Shown: piece by piece, positions 32,807 through 43,867 of the stretch | How the letters are laid out: each line of letters begins with the position of its first letter | Position numbering within the stretch: the stretch's first letter is position 1 | Source: Ornithodoros turicata | Taxonomy: Eukaryota > Arthropoda > Arachnida > Ixodida > Argasidae | Length of the DNA: 64,000 nt | Direction of reading: 5' to 3' | Assembly (NCBI RefSeq): GCF_037126465.1 | Contig: NC_088204.1 | Coordinates: 71,795,807-71,859,806 of the forward strand | Made by a program: the position numbers and the translations under genes | The notes under the pieces: model-generated | What the model saw: only the letters and a program-made list of their open reading frames with translations | The model's database searches: none | What the model was told of the DNA's origin: nothing

Positions 32807-32930
32807 CGTGCAGAGACGTGAACAGATGGAGAGGTGTCAGCAGGAAGCAGTGGGAGACAGGGGGGTTAGTGTTCATCCTGGGCCGACTTCAGGGGCAACT
32901 ATACCGGTTCGCCAGGAAAGTCTGGGCGTA
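32807..32930 (-). repeat. Ruka-like SINE fragment
   Basis: The minus-strand copy of the SINE body (CCTGGGCCGACTTCAGGGG, ACAGATGGAGAGG) matches the full copy at 58846-59115. Its tRNA-like head is missing or diverged. Confidence 0.65.
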
Positions 32931-33658
32931 CCAAGAGGGGGGCAAGGGGGGGGGGGCGTTGCCCCCTGGAGCCCCAAGGTCGCTTGTGGAAATAGTGCAC
33001 TCTTTAGTCATAGGTCATAATTATTATACTCAGACGTCACAATAGGAACCTCTGAACACCCACAGAGTCCCCAAGGTCCACCTCCAGAAAAAAGTGGGGG
33101 TAGGGGAGGGAGGTTGCACGCTTCCTCCTCTCCCCCGAAAGCACTTTGCCCCCCTTGGAAAAAAATTCTGGAAACGCCCATGGCCGGAAGACCGACATGT
33201 GGCGCCCAAAAACAGCACAGAATTGCAATAATAGTCCACTTACAAAACATTACCTCTTTGTCTACACTGCATTCGATAAGTATTACCAAACAGTAAAAGA
33301 GAAAAGTACTGAATAGAAAAGTAAAGCAAAGAAGTGACAAACAGAAAAGTAAGCAATCAAAAAGGGGCGTAAAAATTAATACCTGTCGCGACAGTATTAA
33401 ACAAAATGTATTAAAATAAAGGTGAGGCTATAGCGTTTTTGTGGGTTTATCGCAGGAGGTGGATAATAAGGGGCGTCTCTGCTTCCGACACCATTGCTTA
33501 TCAGATGAGCGCAGCGCGGAATTGAACGTCCAGCCCATACCGGAGGCCGGATACCAAATTCGTTCTTATCTCCATTCCTATCTCCGACTTTCTCCGAGCC
33601 GACGCTATCGCACGGCCTCGCTTATTAATTAACGCAACGACTTTTTCAGATAAATGCC

Positions 33659-33689
<31 letters not shown>

Positions 33690-34249
33690 CCATTCTTACG
33701 TCCCTCTCCCCACTTTCTGAGTTCAACAAACTCGACGAACATTTCCGCGCGATACAGAAACGTAACGGGACGCGCGCGCGTGTAACGAAGAAGCACGGTT
33801 ATAGCGATCGGATCCTTGCCCGGAATGCGAACGGCGCTGTGACTGAAAAGTGTGGGAGAGAAAATTGCGGTTACGGTAAGCGGAAACCATTAAGGTCCGC
33901 GTAAATGGGAAGAGAATGTGGAGAACGTAAGATGTGTGCGCTATAACGATCTGTGTGTGTGTGTGTGAGAAAGAGAGAGAGTGAAAAAAAAAAGACGTAG
34001 ATTAAGGGAATGAAAGAAAGCGGTCCCTTTCATCGGAGATAAAGGCTCCTTAATGACTCTGGCTCGCGTTGTTGCTGGGAAACACGCGCCAAGTAGAATA
34101 CCGGCCTTATCCTCTGTGGGTATGCTAACCCCCTTCGGAATCGTTATAAGAATATTTTCCTCAAATGTCTTCGTTGTTATGCACCGAGTTCTTGGAGCTG
34201 AAAGAAACACGCGTTTAGCGGTAATTTGCGAGTGAGTTCTTCCAGCCTC
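32931..34249. other. no gene recognised
   Basis: Contains a G-rich/C-rich partial inverted repeat at about 32935-33180 and a CT microsatellite at about 33662-33687. No exon-like segment. Confidence 0.4.
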
Positions 34250-34345
34250 GTGTATCGGAGGTTTCCCGCGCGCGTTAAAAAACTGCAGGTGGTCGAAATT
34301 AACCGCGGCACGGGCAGCATTTCGCTGACTCACTTTACATGTGAA
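34250..34345 (+). repeat. SINE family B fragment
   Basis: GGAGGTTTCCCGCGCGCGTT through CATGTGAATCTAC is similar to the 3' part of the element at 48472-48700. Confidence 0.5.
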
Positions 34346-35243
34346 TCTACTTTCAATTATTATTTTGAGTGAGCTCTGGTGCTACTGCCTACTGCGATTT
34401 GGGTCCGGTTTTTTATTTTTATTTTTTTCTGATTCGGTGGGCAAAATTGCTTTTTGCTATTTCGTTCCTAAAAAAGGGCCTTTGTATTTTTCGTTGTATG
34501 GCCCTGATTACCTACATCTACGTTATAATATACGGTGGTTTGCAACGCGTGCTCGTTTTATGCGGCCGTTCGACTTAGATTTAATTCCTCATATTAGGTT
34601 GATGAGTAGCTGGTTGCAAATTAATCCGTGTACAGTGCAAAATGTCCATTTTTTGAAACGCACCCATTATTGCCTCATTCCAACTATCCCGAGATTCCAT
34701 CTTCACGTATTGCGTAAAATGCGTGAATAAGAATGAATGAAAAATACGCGCGTGCGTATATTCGTAACTTCACGCGTCTATGAGGTTTAATAAGACCGCG
34801 GTGTGTATTAGTTGTGAAGATCGAGCGAGAAATCGCCGTCTCGCTGATCTCTGCGACCTTTGAGAATCTCGCTTTCAAGATGACTGACTTCGCAACCAGT
34901 GGAAAGCGGAAAAATAGATGAAAATATAAAACAATACACAAAACGGAAATTTTGCGCTTGAGGAAAATTGCACAAAATATAGAGCTCTGTGTTTCGAAAT
35001 ATCCTTCCAAAACAGTTACTGCGTATATCGACAAAAACAGGAAACAAATGCCTACCTTGGAGTAGGTTTACACGAAAGGTGTGTCAGCCTATTTGTGTGG
35101 CGACTTGCGGCAGGGTAGCCGACCACCTCGGGTCCTTTGACGTGCGCCGGAAATATCCGACACACGGCGCTGGAAGCGATGTTTACCCTCATCGCTGATT
35201 TGAGTCTCGTATGTGTATATAGCCGTCTGTCTCTCTGTGTTTT

Positions 35244-35345
35244 TCTTCGTTCCTCAAACTCAAGGAAACGTTGCCTTCATCCAATGTTTACTTCTCCCAC
35301 ATCGCTACCGTCCTTGGCCAGGATCGAACCCGCGATATGGGGCTC
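35244..35345 (-). repeat. SINE family B fragment
   Basis: On the minus strand, GGGTTCGATCCTGGCC and GTAGCGATGTGGGAGAAGTA match the head-to-body junction of the copy at 48472-48700. The B box is visible. Confidence 0.65.
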
Positions 35346-36459
35346 ATCGAGCCACACGTAAATGAAGCTTGGTCAGTCTGGGTGTCGTCTGCTTTGGGTG
35401 TCGTCTGCTTGTCGACGATTTGAAACGCGGGCTTGCTGTGGCTGCCCATACGGCTCGCGGCGGCTCTTCCTCGTAGCTATATGATCGCCAAAAGCATGGT
35501 AGTGATTGGCGGACTCTTTGTGAGTACGTCACGTCGATTTAGCGGCCAGGCTTTGTTTATCTAGGTGGCGTTGCTTTCCTTTTCTGTTGTCCGCTACAAC
35601 ATTTCTCGCTTGTGCGTGTTTGGGAAGAGAGCTATACTGGAAGCGATATTACGAAGCGAATTCGAGACGTACGGAATTCCTCGTGACCAAATTCAGTTTT
35701 TTTCCCGGTTGAGAATTGACTTAGTTACTTTCTAAATCCACTAGGCGACAGTTTCACCCATTACTTTTCACCAGGCGACTTTACTATCTTTACCCACCAC
35801 ACGTGCGCAAGAATCCGCCGTTTCTTCCTGGCAAGCACAAAATGTAAATTTTCCCTAAAAAGGAAGCGTGTGTTTGTCGAGCGGAGAAAGATGTCGAGAG
35901 TACCTTAAAATACCCCTCTTTATTTTGTTCCTCCATTCTCCTTTCGTTTTTTTTTTTTTTTCATTTTCAGTACCCGTTAGCGAGACACGTAGCTCCCCTA
36001 ACGCAATTTATAGGTACTAGCTCTTGGAAAAGCAAACAGCGCCGTTAATTGCGTTGCGCAGTGGGCGTTCACACTGCTCGCTAACGACGTTAAATGTGTT
36101 GACCAAAGTCCGGATTGTCTTTGGGGGGGTTAATGCAAGAAGGACGAAAATAGGTTGCGCGGTGGAATGCGAACCCAACGGTGTTTTCCCAAGACCCTGT
36201 TGTTACGAAGACGCTTTCATGTGGGTGTGTCACCGCGTAGTTGAAGAACTTGTTCCGATCCAGTGTGGTTTCCTCCGTCGTGTCGCTCTAATGGGACAGA
36301 TAAGGGCAAACGTATTGGTACGATAAGCATACCCGGCCATTCCGTGCGTTGTAAACTGAAACAGAGTAGTGGAAGAACTTCACTTCGGAGCGCTCCCCGT
36401 AAATATATTGCGCTTATCGACAGATTACGGGTCGCAGGAGTGTCTATCAGTTTGCGATA
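35346..36459. other. no gene recognised
   Basis: Starts with two tandem TGTCGTCTGCTT words at 35383-35410. Otherwise unique sequence without coding signs. Confidence 0.35.
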
Positions 36460-36560
36460 ACAACGGCAACTTTATTGTGAGATGATGAATGAGAAGTTTC
36501 ATCGCCAGGGGGCGATACTCTACCCCATTGCTGGTGGTGATGTGGGGAATGAAATAATGA
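36460..36560 (-). repeat. LINE 3' UTR fragment
   Basis: The minus-strand remnant of the 3' UTR of the 43031-43854 family (GAGTATCGCC and GATGAAACTTCTC, then the TTTATTGT complement of the AATAAA-like end). Non-coding. Confidence 0.6.
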
Positions 36561-36909
36561 CATTAATATCCCACGGGTGTGGGCTGTAATAGCAAAGTTC
36601 GTTCCCTGCTGCCAACCAAGAATGACTTTGACGCGGAGCCCCACAAATTTTACAGTACCACCGCCAGACTGTGTTTGCGGCACGCTGAAACTGTGTAGCC
36701 GCCACAGTAACAAAGGAAAAAAAAAAGATTAAAAAGAAGTAGAAAACAGAGAGATGGGACAATAATGCGATTTCATAAGCTATTAAAAATGCTTTCAGTA
36801 AGAACTTAATTGTATCAAAAAGAGTAAACAAAATTAAGCTACTGCGTTTGAACATGGTGGTGATCTGAACGATATTACCACAATGCCCAAAGATTCAGCC
36901 ATTCCTTAC

Positions 36910-37244
36910 AGGGTTTATTCACATGACGTCATCCGCGGGAGATCGCCACTGTCGCTTACAGGCAGATGTGCTACAGTGGCTAGAAGGGCCACTTCTAGCC
37001 ACTGTAGATGTGCTGCATCGGCCGCCATATTGTAGGTCCCATCCAGTCCGCTACCCATATCGTACTCACCGAATATTTGGTGTTTCAAAGTTATTCTGCT
37101 GTGTGATTTGTAGCATATCCAAACAATTTCCATGTTTTCGACGTTAATAGTCATCCAAAAAGCATATGGCAGCGAACGAATGCGGGAACATAACTTCGAG
37201 GGACCTACAGTATGGCGGCGAGGTGACGTCGGTGAATAAACCCT
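36910..37244. mobile_element. TIR element (MITE)
   Basis: AGGGTTTATTCAC at 36910 and its complement ending at 37244 are followed inward by a shared GACGTCA and, further in, by TAGGTCCC-type matches. A short perfect palindrome (AGTGGCTAGAAG/CTTCTAGCCACT) lies at about 36977-37005. No frame. Confidence 0.65.
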
Positions 37245-40200
37245 ATTCGCGTTCACCAGTATTACATCTCATGATTATTACAATTCGCCCGTACGAATAT
37301 TAATATAACCGAACTTAGACGTCCAGAAGTAAAACATGCGGCAAAAGATAATCGACCCGAACGCGTCTGTCGATGTGTTACCACGTGATCACTGCCAGAC
37401 ACTGTCGAACGACGTTCGTACCAATTAGCTGCACTCGTTAACTGCGCCAACACACAGAGAGAAGGCAGCTCAGTCCTCGTCCTCAGCTCGTCCTCACTCG
37501 CTCCATCGGGGTTTTATATGCCCGCCTCGGTGGACAGAGCGGAATAAAATAAAGCTGTACACGCCCCAAAGACAGACGACGTAACGACAGTCGTTAAGTT
37601 TTGAAAGTGTAGATGGCGTTGCGCGCGTCAGTCGTTAAAACGCCGTTGTTGGTCCAGTATAAAAGCTCGTGGTAGCCAGCCTTTCTAGGGCTGTAAAGTC
37701 TGCGCACGTACTACTGACGTGATAGTGGAAGTTTATTTATTTTTTATCGTCTTATATAGAGGGCGTGTTTGTTTGCTCTCTTCGCGGCGTTTTTTTTTTG
37801 TTTTTTTAGTGATGCGGCAGCGGCTCGGTGTTATTGACACGCGGAAATATTCTAATAAAAGAGTAGCCCCAAAGTGTGCGCGGTAGTATATGGTTTATGG
37901 GAAGGTATATTTTAACGCCGACGTTTCTTTTTTCTTTATACCGTGACAGGTGAACGTAAAAATTGCTATGAGGCGCGATGTGTGTGTGTTTTCTTTTTAT
38001 TCCCTTCGCACATGAATGTTTATTTTTCCGGCATGTGAGTATCCCAGCGGCGAAAAGGCGTTCCGTCCTGACTGGGGAGGTGTTCTTCGGTACAGTTCAA
38101 GGAGGGGCTCTTGGCGAAGGGAACGCACGTTTTGGAAGTGTGATATAATCCTGAAACAACGCAGCAACGCGAATCACGTAACGGCCGAAAGGTAGCGCTG
38201 CGGTTGAAGCGCATGCCTCTTCCCAGAAGCACAGGGACGGCGGCGCGTGTGCTGGTTACTGTAAAGCTGGTTAGGTTCGCGGTGTTAACAATTCGCGAAT
38301 TCGGATAGCGAATTCGGATTTGCCCGCTTGGAGAGTATATTGCGGTGCGTGAAACATTTCAAAAACAACGCTGAAAACTAAGAAAAAAAAACGCTTAAAA
38401 TGTTGCAACATTTTATAGTTCTACAACAAATTGCATACGTTGAGACACGTCGAATTCGTGAATTTAATTTGCTGAAAATTCTAATGCCGGTATTTTTCTG
38501 CCATCGATACCAATCCATTCGCCTTTCGCATTTCGACCTTAATTTCGCTAAGAAAGAAGAAATAAAATTGTCGCCGGCGAAATTCCCTGAGATTAGGTAA
38601 TCCTAGACATTATTACTCCTGCGGTATTTCGGATTTCAGTTCTATACACGCCACATATGCTACAGCGAACGGGGGAGACGCAGTTGAATAAGTACGTGGT
38701 AAGAACATACGCTAACATGTGTTCCGCATCTTATAAATTATCGTTTGAACAGTTATCGTTTTTGTTTTTATTTCGCGTGCTCCACCCGTAGGCAGGTGGC
38801 TACTACAGCTGTCAGACCACGTTTTCTGAAGTGGCGACGTTTTATACGCATTCTCAAGGTGTTGGGCCTGTTAGCTTTTGTGAGGCATAAGCCGTGACGA
38901 CAGAGCAACGCGTGGTTGATTATACAATGGTGACGTGGAAGCCGCTATTGTTCCATCTCTGATAGCAGCATGAATAATGATGCCGTCTCAAGGGTGTATA
39001 GAGGTGTGGAAAACACGAAGTGTGAACATAAGCAAAGTGTCACGTGTGTGTATACGTATGTTTGTAACAATCACATATACTTTCGTTTTGGATTGGCGCG
39101 TAATCACCTTCACGATATATCATAGCCGTTTTCGCAGTTATTCGCCTATCACAGCATCCCGGTTGTATATTGCCTTCCACAAATGAATACAATAATATAA
39201 ATGCAGTGTAGTGCACGTGGAACATTAACATGACTGTAGAAAAAGGAACGCATATACAGAATATGTGTAATCAAGTACGTATAGGATTCAAGCGGACCTT
39301 AGCAATAATAATGGGGGGGGGGGGGGAGAGAAGAGTAAGCAGCGTTAGGTGGACTTCGGTGCACTTGTCAGTCCGCCTTTATTCAGGCAACCGCTGACGC
39401 GAATATGTCACACATTGTGACAGTCTAAAGCGACCTGAGTGCCCTGTCAATGTTGTCACGTTCCCTGATTTGGAACGACAGCGCACGACCAGGTTGCGCG
39501 GAGTTCAGCAGTTCATCTTGCATTCAGTTAAAAAAAAAAGAAAATAAAGAATTCATTCGCAAATAAATATACATAAATAGGAAGAGTTATTCTCCTGCCA
39601 AAGCTTTCTTTGTACGGTGAGCTACTATAGGCAGTCTAAGCAGACGACACCCCGCAAACGGCACGCTCTAAGCAGACGGCACATAACAGACGACATTTTC
39701 CGACGCGGCGAAAGATTAAAGATGCAAACCAGTGGCGCCGAAATCGAAAACATCCGCGTCTTTGCAGTGCCAGTCTAAACTTTCTACATTATACGCGTGG
39801 TTACACAGAGCAGTTTAACGTGCGTGTTTGAGAACCCGCAAAAAGGCTTTCTGATCACCGTGCCTGTCACATCATCGTCTGGATCATCGTCTGCGACCAC
39901 GCCTGTCTACTACACAGAGACGCTGCTACACGCTCTGAGAGACAACCGCGGTATATACATGCACACGAAATCCACGGGAAATCGTGCACTCGAAAAGGAA
40001 CAAGCGTACTCGAAGACCCTTCATGCCACGTAGAGCACCGACGGACGATCATATACCGTCCCCCTCCCTCCTGTGGAATGCAAGGGGGCATCATCGTTCC
40101 CCACGCCGACCCTTCTGCTATACATTTGTGTCTGTGTGTGTTTTTTTTTTATCGCGCATGGTGTCACTTTTCATTTCCTTCTCGCCACTTTCTTTGTCGT

Positions 40201-40865
40201 TCCGTGACGCGGCTTCTTCCGCCAGGTTGCGCATTCTGCAGGAAGATTTGCGTGAACCCGAAAAGAAGAAAAGAGAAAATGTTACAACGTGGAACATTTC
40301 ATATTTTCTGGAGAAGCTTGACTAGCTTGACGACGTTCTAGCCTTGTTATCTGTCGAGCCATGCTCTACTCCAAGAAAATACAGTATGCGCCTGTGTAGT
40401 ACATGCAACGTCTAAATTAGAGCTGGCTTTTTTTTTTTTGCTTTATTCGTTGCTTCTGTTAGCGAAAAGCGGTTGAATTCCGTTAGTTTGTTTTGGACCT
40501 TCCCAACCGTCAGAGAGGCGACTAATTAGTTACGCTTGACACTTTGCGTGAATAAACTAACTCCAGATTTTTACAGACATGAAAAGGCAATCACTTCTTG
40601 GCGTTGCCTTTCTGTACAACTCAAGCACCAAAGGCGTATATTCGGCGAAGTACTTTCTACAAGTATAGTGTTGCGAATTGGGAAAAATTAAATGTGCACG
40701 ACAGTACTGAGGGCGGCATGGGCTTAGCTGTAAGGCAGTACGCGCACATGCCTCGTTGGAAATATTTTTCGATAACTTATTATCGGACCGTAAAGTACTC
40801 TGCGAAAGTACTCGTATTCCGTCGCAGAGTGCTCTTTATCCATAATCGTGCGTAGCGAATGCGAA
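37245..40865. other. no gene recognised
   Basis: Unique, AT-leaning sequence. It holds a G run near 39313-39325 and a cluster of CGTCTGC/GCAGACG words at 39639-39893. No exon with splice signals and a recognisable product is visible on either strand. Confidence 0.4.
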
Positions 40866-40879
40866 CAAGCAAGCTTCTA

Positions 40880-41847
40880 TACCCTGGGTCTGGGATAGCC
40901 GTGCCTGGGATCAACCAGGGAAAGTCAAGCCTCCCGCCTTTGGCCATGAGACAGTACTGCCTCGAATTGATGGAAAGGCACAAAGGCCGTGTAGCCATCT
41001 TCACCGACGGGTCCACGACTCTATCCGGGTCTGCCTCCGCATTTGTAATACCAGAGCACAAGAGGGACGGCATAGCACGACTGTCTCACAGGACCTCATC
41101 GATGACAGCGGAGCTGGTAGCCGTACAGCTAGCCATGACTTACCTTGCCACGCTCGAGCTGCCTGCGCAATGGATAGTGTACTGCGACTCTAAAGCCGGC
41201 CTTGAAGCTATCTCATCGTTCTCGGAAAAAGGCCGTACGGCGTCAACAGTACGAGACCTCCTGTTAGGGTATCGCAAGTGCACAGACATCGGTCACGACG
41301 TCCTGGCCATATTGGCATTAGTGGTAACGAGAAGGCGGACGAAATGGGGAACATCGCACACCTGTCATCGACAGAATATCTTGTCACGTTTTCGAAGCAG
41401 GACATCAAATATCTCCTAAAATCTATGACTGATGACATCCGCAGGACAAAATGGCACCAAGCCGACAGTGTTCCGTCACTGCTGCGCACGCTAGACCCGG
41501 AGCTGAATTTTACCATACCTTCAAAAACGCCCAGACACATAGAAACTCTCCTGCATCGTCTACGCCTGAATGTGCCCTATGGTCGCCAGTTTCTTCATAA
41601 AGTGGGCAAGATGGACTCGCCCAACTGCCTACTGTGCGGGACAGTGGAAAACACTGAACATATCATCATGCATTGTCCAAAACATGCTGCACAAAGAGGC
41701 ATCTTGAGGCAGACCCTTGGCCATCTCGACAGCAGGGACTTCAGCATAGAGAAAGTCTTAGGCGTATGGGACGCTAACCACAGGGACGCGGCCTTCAATG
41801 CTCTTGTCAATTTCATTGTGAAATCTGGACAAGAAACTCTATACTAG
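40880..41847 (+). pseudogene. LINE ORF2 C-terminal remnant: RNase H and CCHC-type tail, frameshifted
   Basis: Frame one (to about 41300) has the RNase H motifs IFTDGSTT, SSMTAELVAVQ and YCDSKAGLEAI. Frame two (about 41290 to the stop at 41845) continues with PGHIGISGNEKADE and a C-terminal finger CLLCGTVENTEHIIMHCP. One indel near 41290-41315 separates the two. The reverse transcriptase and everything before it are absent, so it cannot be functional. Confidence 0.85.
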
Positions 41848-42095
41848 ACGGAGCGTGGACATTACTATGATCCTTGATGTGAACGGCGCGCTCGGTCCTG
41901 CGTTGTCGCGGTCGAGACGCTCACCCCGGTGAACTTTTGCGGTGCGCTCGCACATTCTGTGGTGCAATCGTACCGTTTCCTTTCTTTTTTCTTTTCTGCT
42001 TTGGGGTGTACCGTCTTTCTTTTTTTTTGGGGGTAGCAGAATTCGCTTGCGCGAATTCAACCTCCCCTTGTTATTTTACCAACCACCACCACCAC
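40880..42095 (+). mobile_element. 5'-truncated LINE insertion with RNase H
   Basis: Bounded by a perfect 14-bp duplication, CAAGCAAGCTTCTA (40866-40879 and 42096-42109), and ending in an ACC repeat tail. This is the mark of target-primed insertion truncated at the 5' end. Only the RNase H and C-terminal finger regions plus the 3' UTR arrived. The family is of I/Jockey-like RNase H-bearing type, unlike the LINE at 20-25 kb. Confidence 0.88.
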
Positions 42096-42109
42096 CAAGC
42101 AAGCTTCTA

Positions 42110-43017
42110 AAAAGTAAAATAAAATAAAAAATCGGGAGAGCGCTCAGTCTTGTCCGAGCCATAATGTTTTACATGAAAACGTAACGATCTGCGATTTTAG
42201 TGAAGGAAATACAAGTCTTTTATCCATCCATTCATTCAATTCATTAATCATTTATTAATACCAAGAACCGCGCCGTCTGCCATCGCCGCTGCGCCTATGG
42301 GGTTCTCCTGGGCTTTTTGGGTTCCACTCTAGACGTCCTTTCCTCTGAATCTCTGATTGCCTTTCGTTCGATTCTGATCACATTTTAGTTTCATATATGC
42401 CGACAGTCTGGAAAAATTTTGATATCTTAACTTTGCAAATTTATAAAATTCTGCTTAATGTGTGTTGTATGTAGTAAAGTTTCTTCCGTTGTTGCTGGAA
42501 GATGGTCCGTTGATGTAGCTCACAGATCGAAGATATTCCCAAGAGAGGTCCTACGGGCGGTATTCTCGAACAATAACTGGGCATTATTTACATAGTTATT
42601 TACATAACTATATACAAGACAATACTACAGCTACTGAAGTCACGGGGCTTTCGCCTCGTCTTCATCAAGTCGTTGCGGCTTCCACACACGAATTTTCATG
42701 TGTCCTCCGCTTAAAAGGGTGACATCTGGGACACAACCTCCGCCAGCAAACACCAATCCCAGGAGCCCATGTTCAACTCTTACATATGTTGAAGCTGATA
42801 TCGCTTAAGATCCAGGTAGAACATTCAAAGCACTCTCCAACGTCATCTCGATCGGCGTCCTAGCTTCACGCGTTCGCGAGATAGACAGCCCGCAATGTAC
42901 GCGTACCCCTATATTTCCGTCTCTCACACGCACCCGCCACACCCGGACCAATGACCACAATGACCAATGACCTTGTTAGCTAGCACATATAAGCTGTCTG
43001 GATTCATTTGGTTGTGA
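42110..43017. other. no gene recognised
   Basis: No coding signs. A stretch around 42580-42900 might be a retroelement terminal region, but I cannot define repeats for it. Confidence 0.3.
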
Positions 43018-43030
43018 TTTGGTTGTGATC

Positions 43031-43854
43031 TGGATTCATTTGGTTGGTTGTTTGGTTGTGTTGGTGGGTTCATGTGGTTTGGTTTGGTTTGTGTGTCCGG
43101 CATACGAGGCCCATCCGCACCCCTAGTCACAGACGTGTTAATGGCTTACCACACTATCTACGCCGCAGGCCACAGGCTAGTTCTCCAGTGGGTTCCAGCC
43201 CATTGTGGTGTCGTGGGGAACGAGCAGGCCGACAGCGCCGCAGAAGCAGCACTCTCGTCTCGGAACCGGACCCGTATTGTTCTGCTCAGAGGAGACCGCC
43301 GTTCAATTCTGCGACGTCTAGTGACACCCCTGGCTTCCCGCCAACGGACAACCGACATTCTTCCCCCCTCTATGTTGAACAGAGTTGATCCCACGCTCGC
43401 TTTCCGCATGCCACGAAACACATCTCGTCAGGATGCTGCATTAATCCACCGCATGCGCCTTGATGTGGCCTTTACAGCTCAGTGGCGTTACCGCTTGAGA
43501 CAAATTGATTCTCCCACCTGCTGCCACTGTGGTGCTCTTGAGGATCTGGAGCACATTCTTCTTCATTGCCCTCACTACGAACCTTCCCGAACCACACTCT
43601 CCGAGTCTCTTCGTCAGCTGGACTCTCGCCCTTTCTCCCTACCGAAATTGCTTGGTCCCTGGCCCAATCCAGCCCAGCAACGCTCTGCGCTCAAAGGTCT
43701 TCTGACATTTCTGGACACCATCGGACTTCGATCGTTATTGTAAAGGGGCACGTTATTTTCTTCCCCCCATTCCACCAAGCACTGGGGTAGAGTATCGCCT
43801 GTTGCGATGAAACTCCCCACTCTTCAAGGCCGAAAATAAAGTTGTTGTTGTTGT
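43031..43854 (+). mobile_element. 5'-truncated LINE insertion with GTT tail
   Basis: A 13-bp duplication, TTTGGTTGTGATC (43018-43030 and 43855-43867), brackets a 3' LINE end that finishes with AATAAAGTTGTTGTTGTTGT. The left 55 bases are a TTGGT-rich filler before recognisable LINE sequence starts near 43090. Fragments of the same family lie at 30780 and 36460, and a tail at about 50573. Confidence 0.82.
43090..43743 (+). pseudogene. LINE ORF2 C-terminal remnant (RNase H end and finger)
   Basis: One open frame encodes the last part of RNase H (QWVPAHCGVVGNEQAD) and the C-terminal CCHC-like region (CCHCGALEDLEHILLHCPHY), ending at the natural stop 43741-43743. It is uninterrupted but lacks endonuclease, reverse transcriptase and most of RNase H. 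Similar in layout to, but clearly diverged from, the remnant at 40880. Confidence 0.85.
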
Positions 43855-43867
43855 TTTGGTTGTGATC

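Noticed and set aside
36910..37244. CRISPR-like or tandem palindrome array
   Set aside because: Only one inverted pair plus a small palindrome; it fits a MITE, and CRISPR arrays are not expected in animal DNA.
42480..42960. Possible solo LTR
   Set aside because: No terminal TG..CA pair with flanking duplication could be shown.
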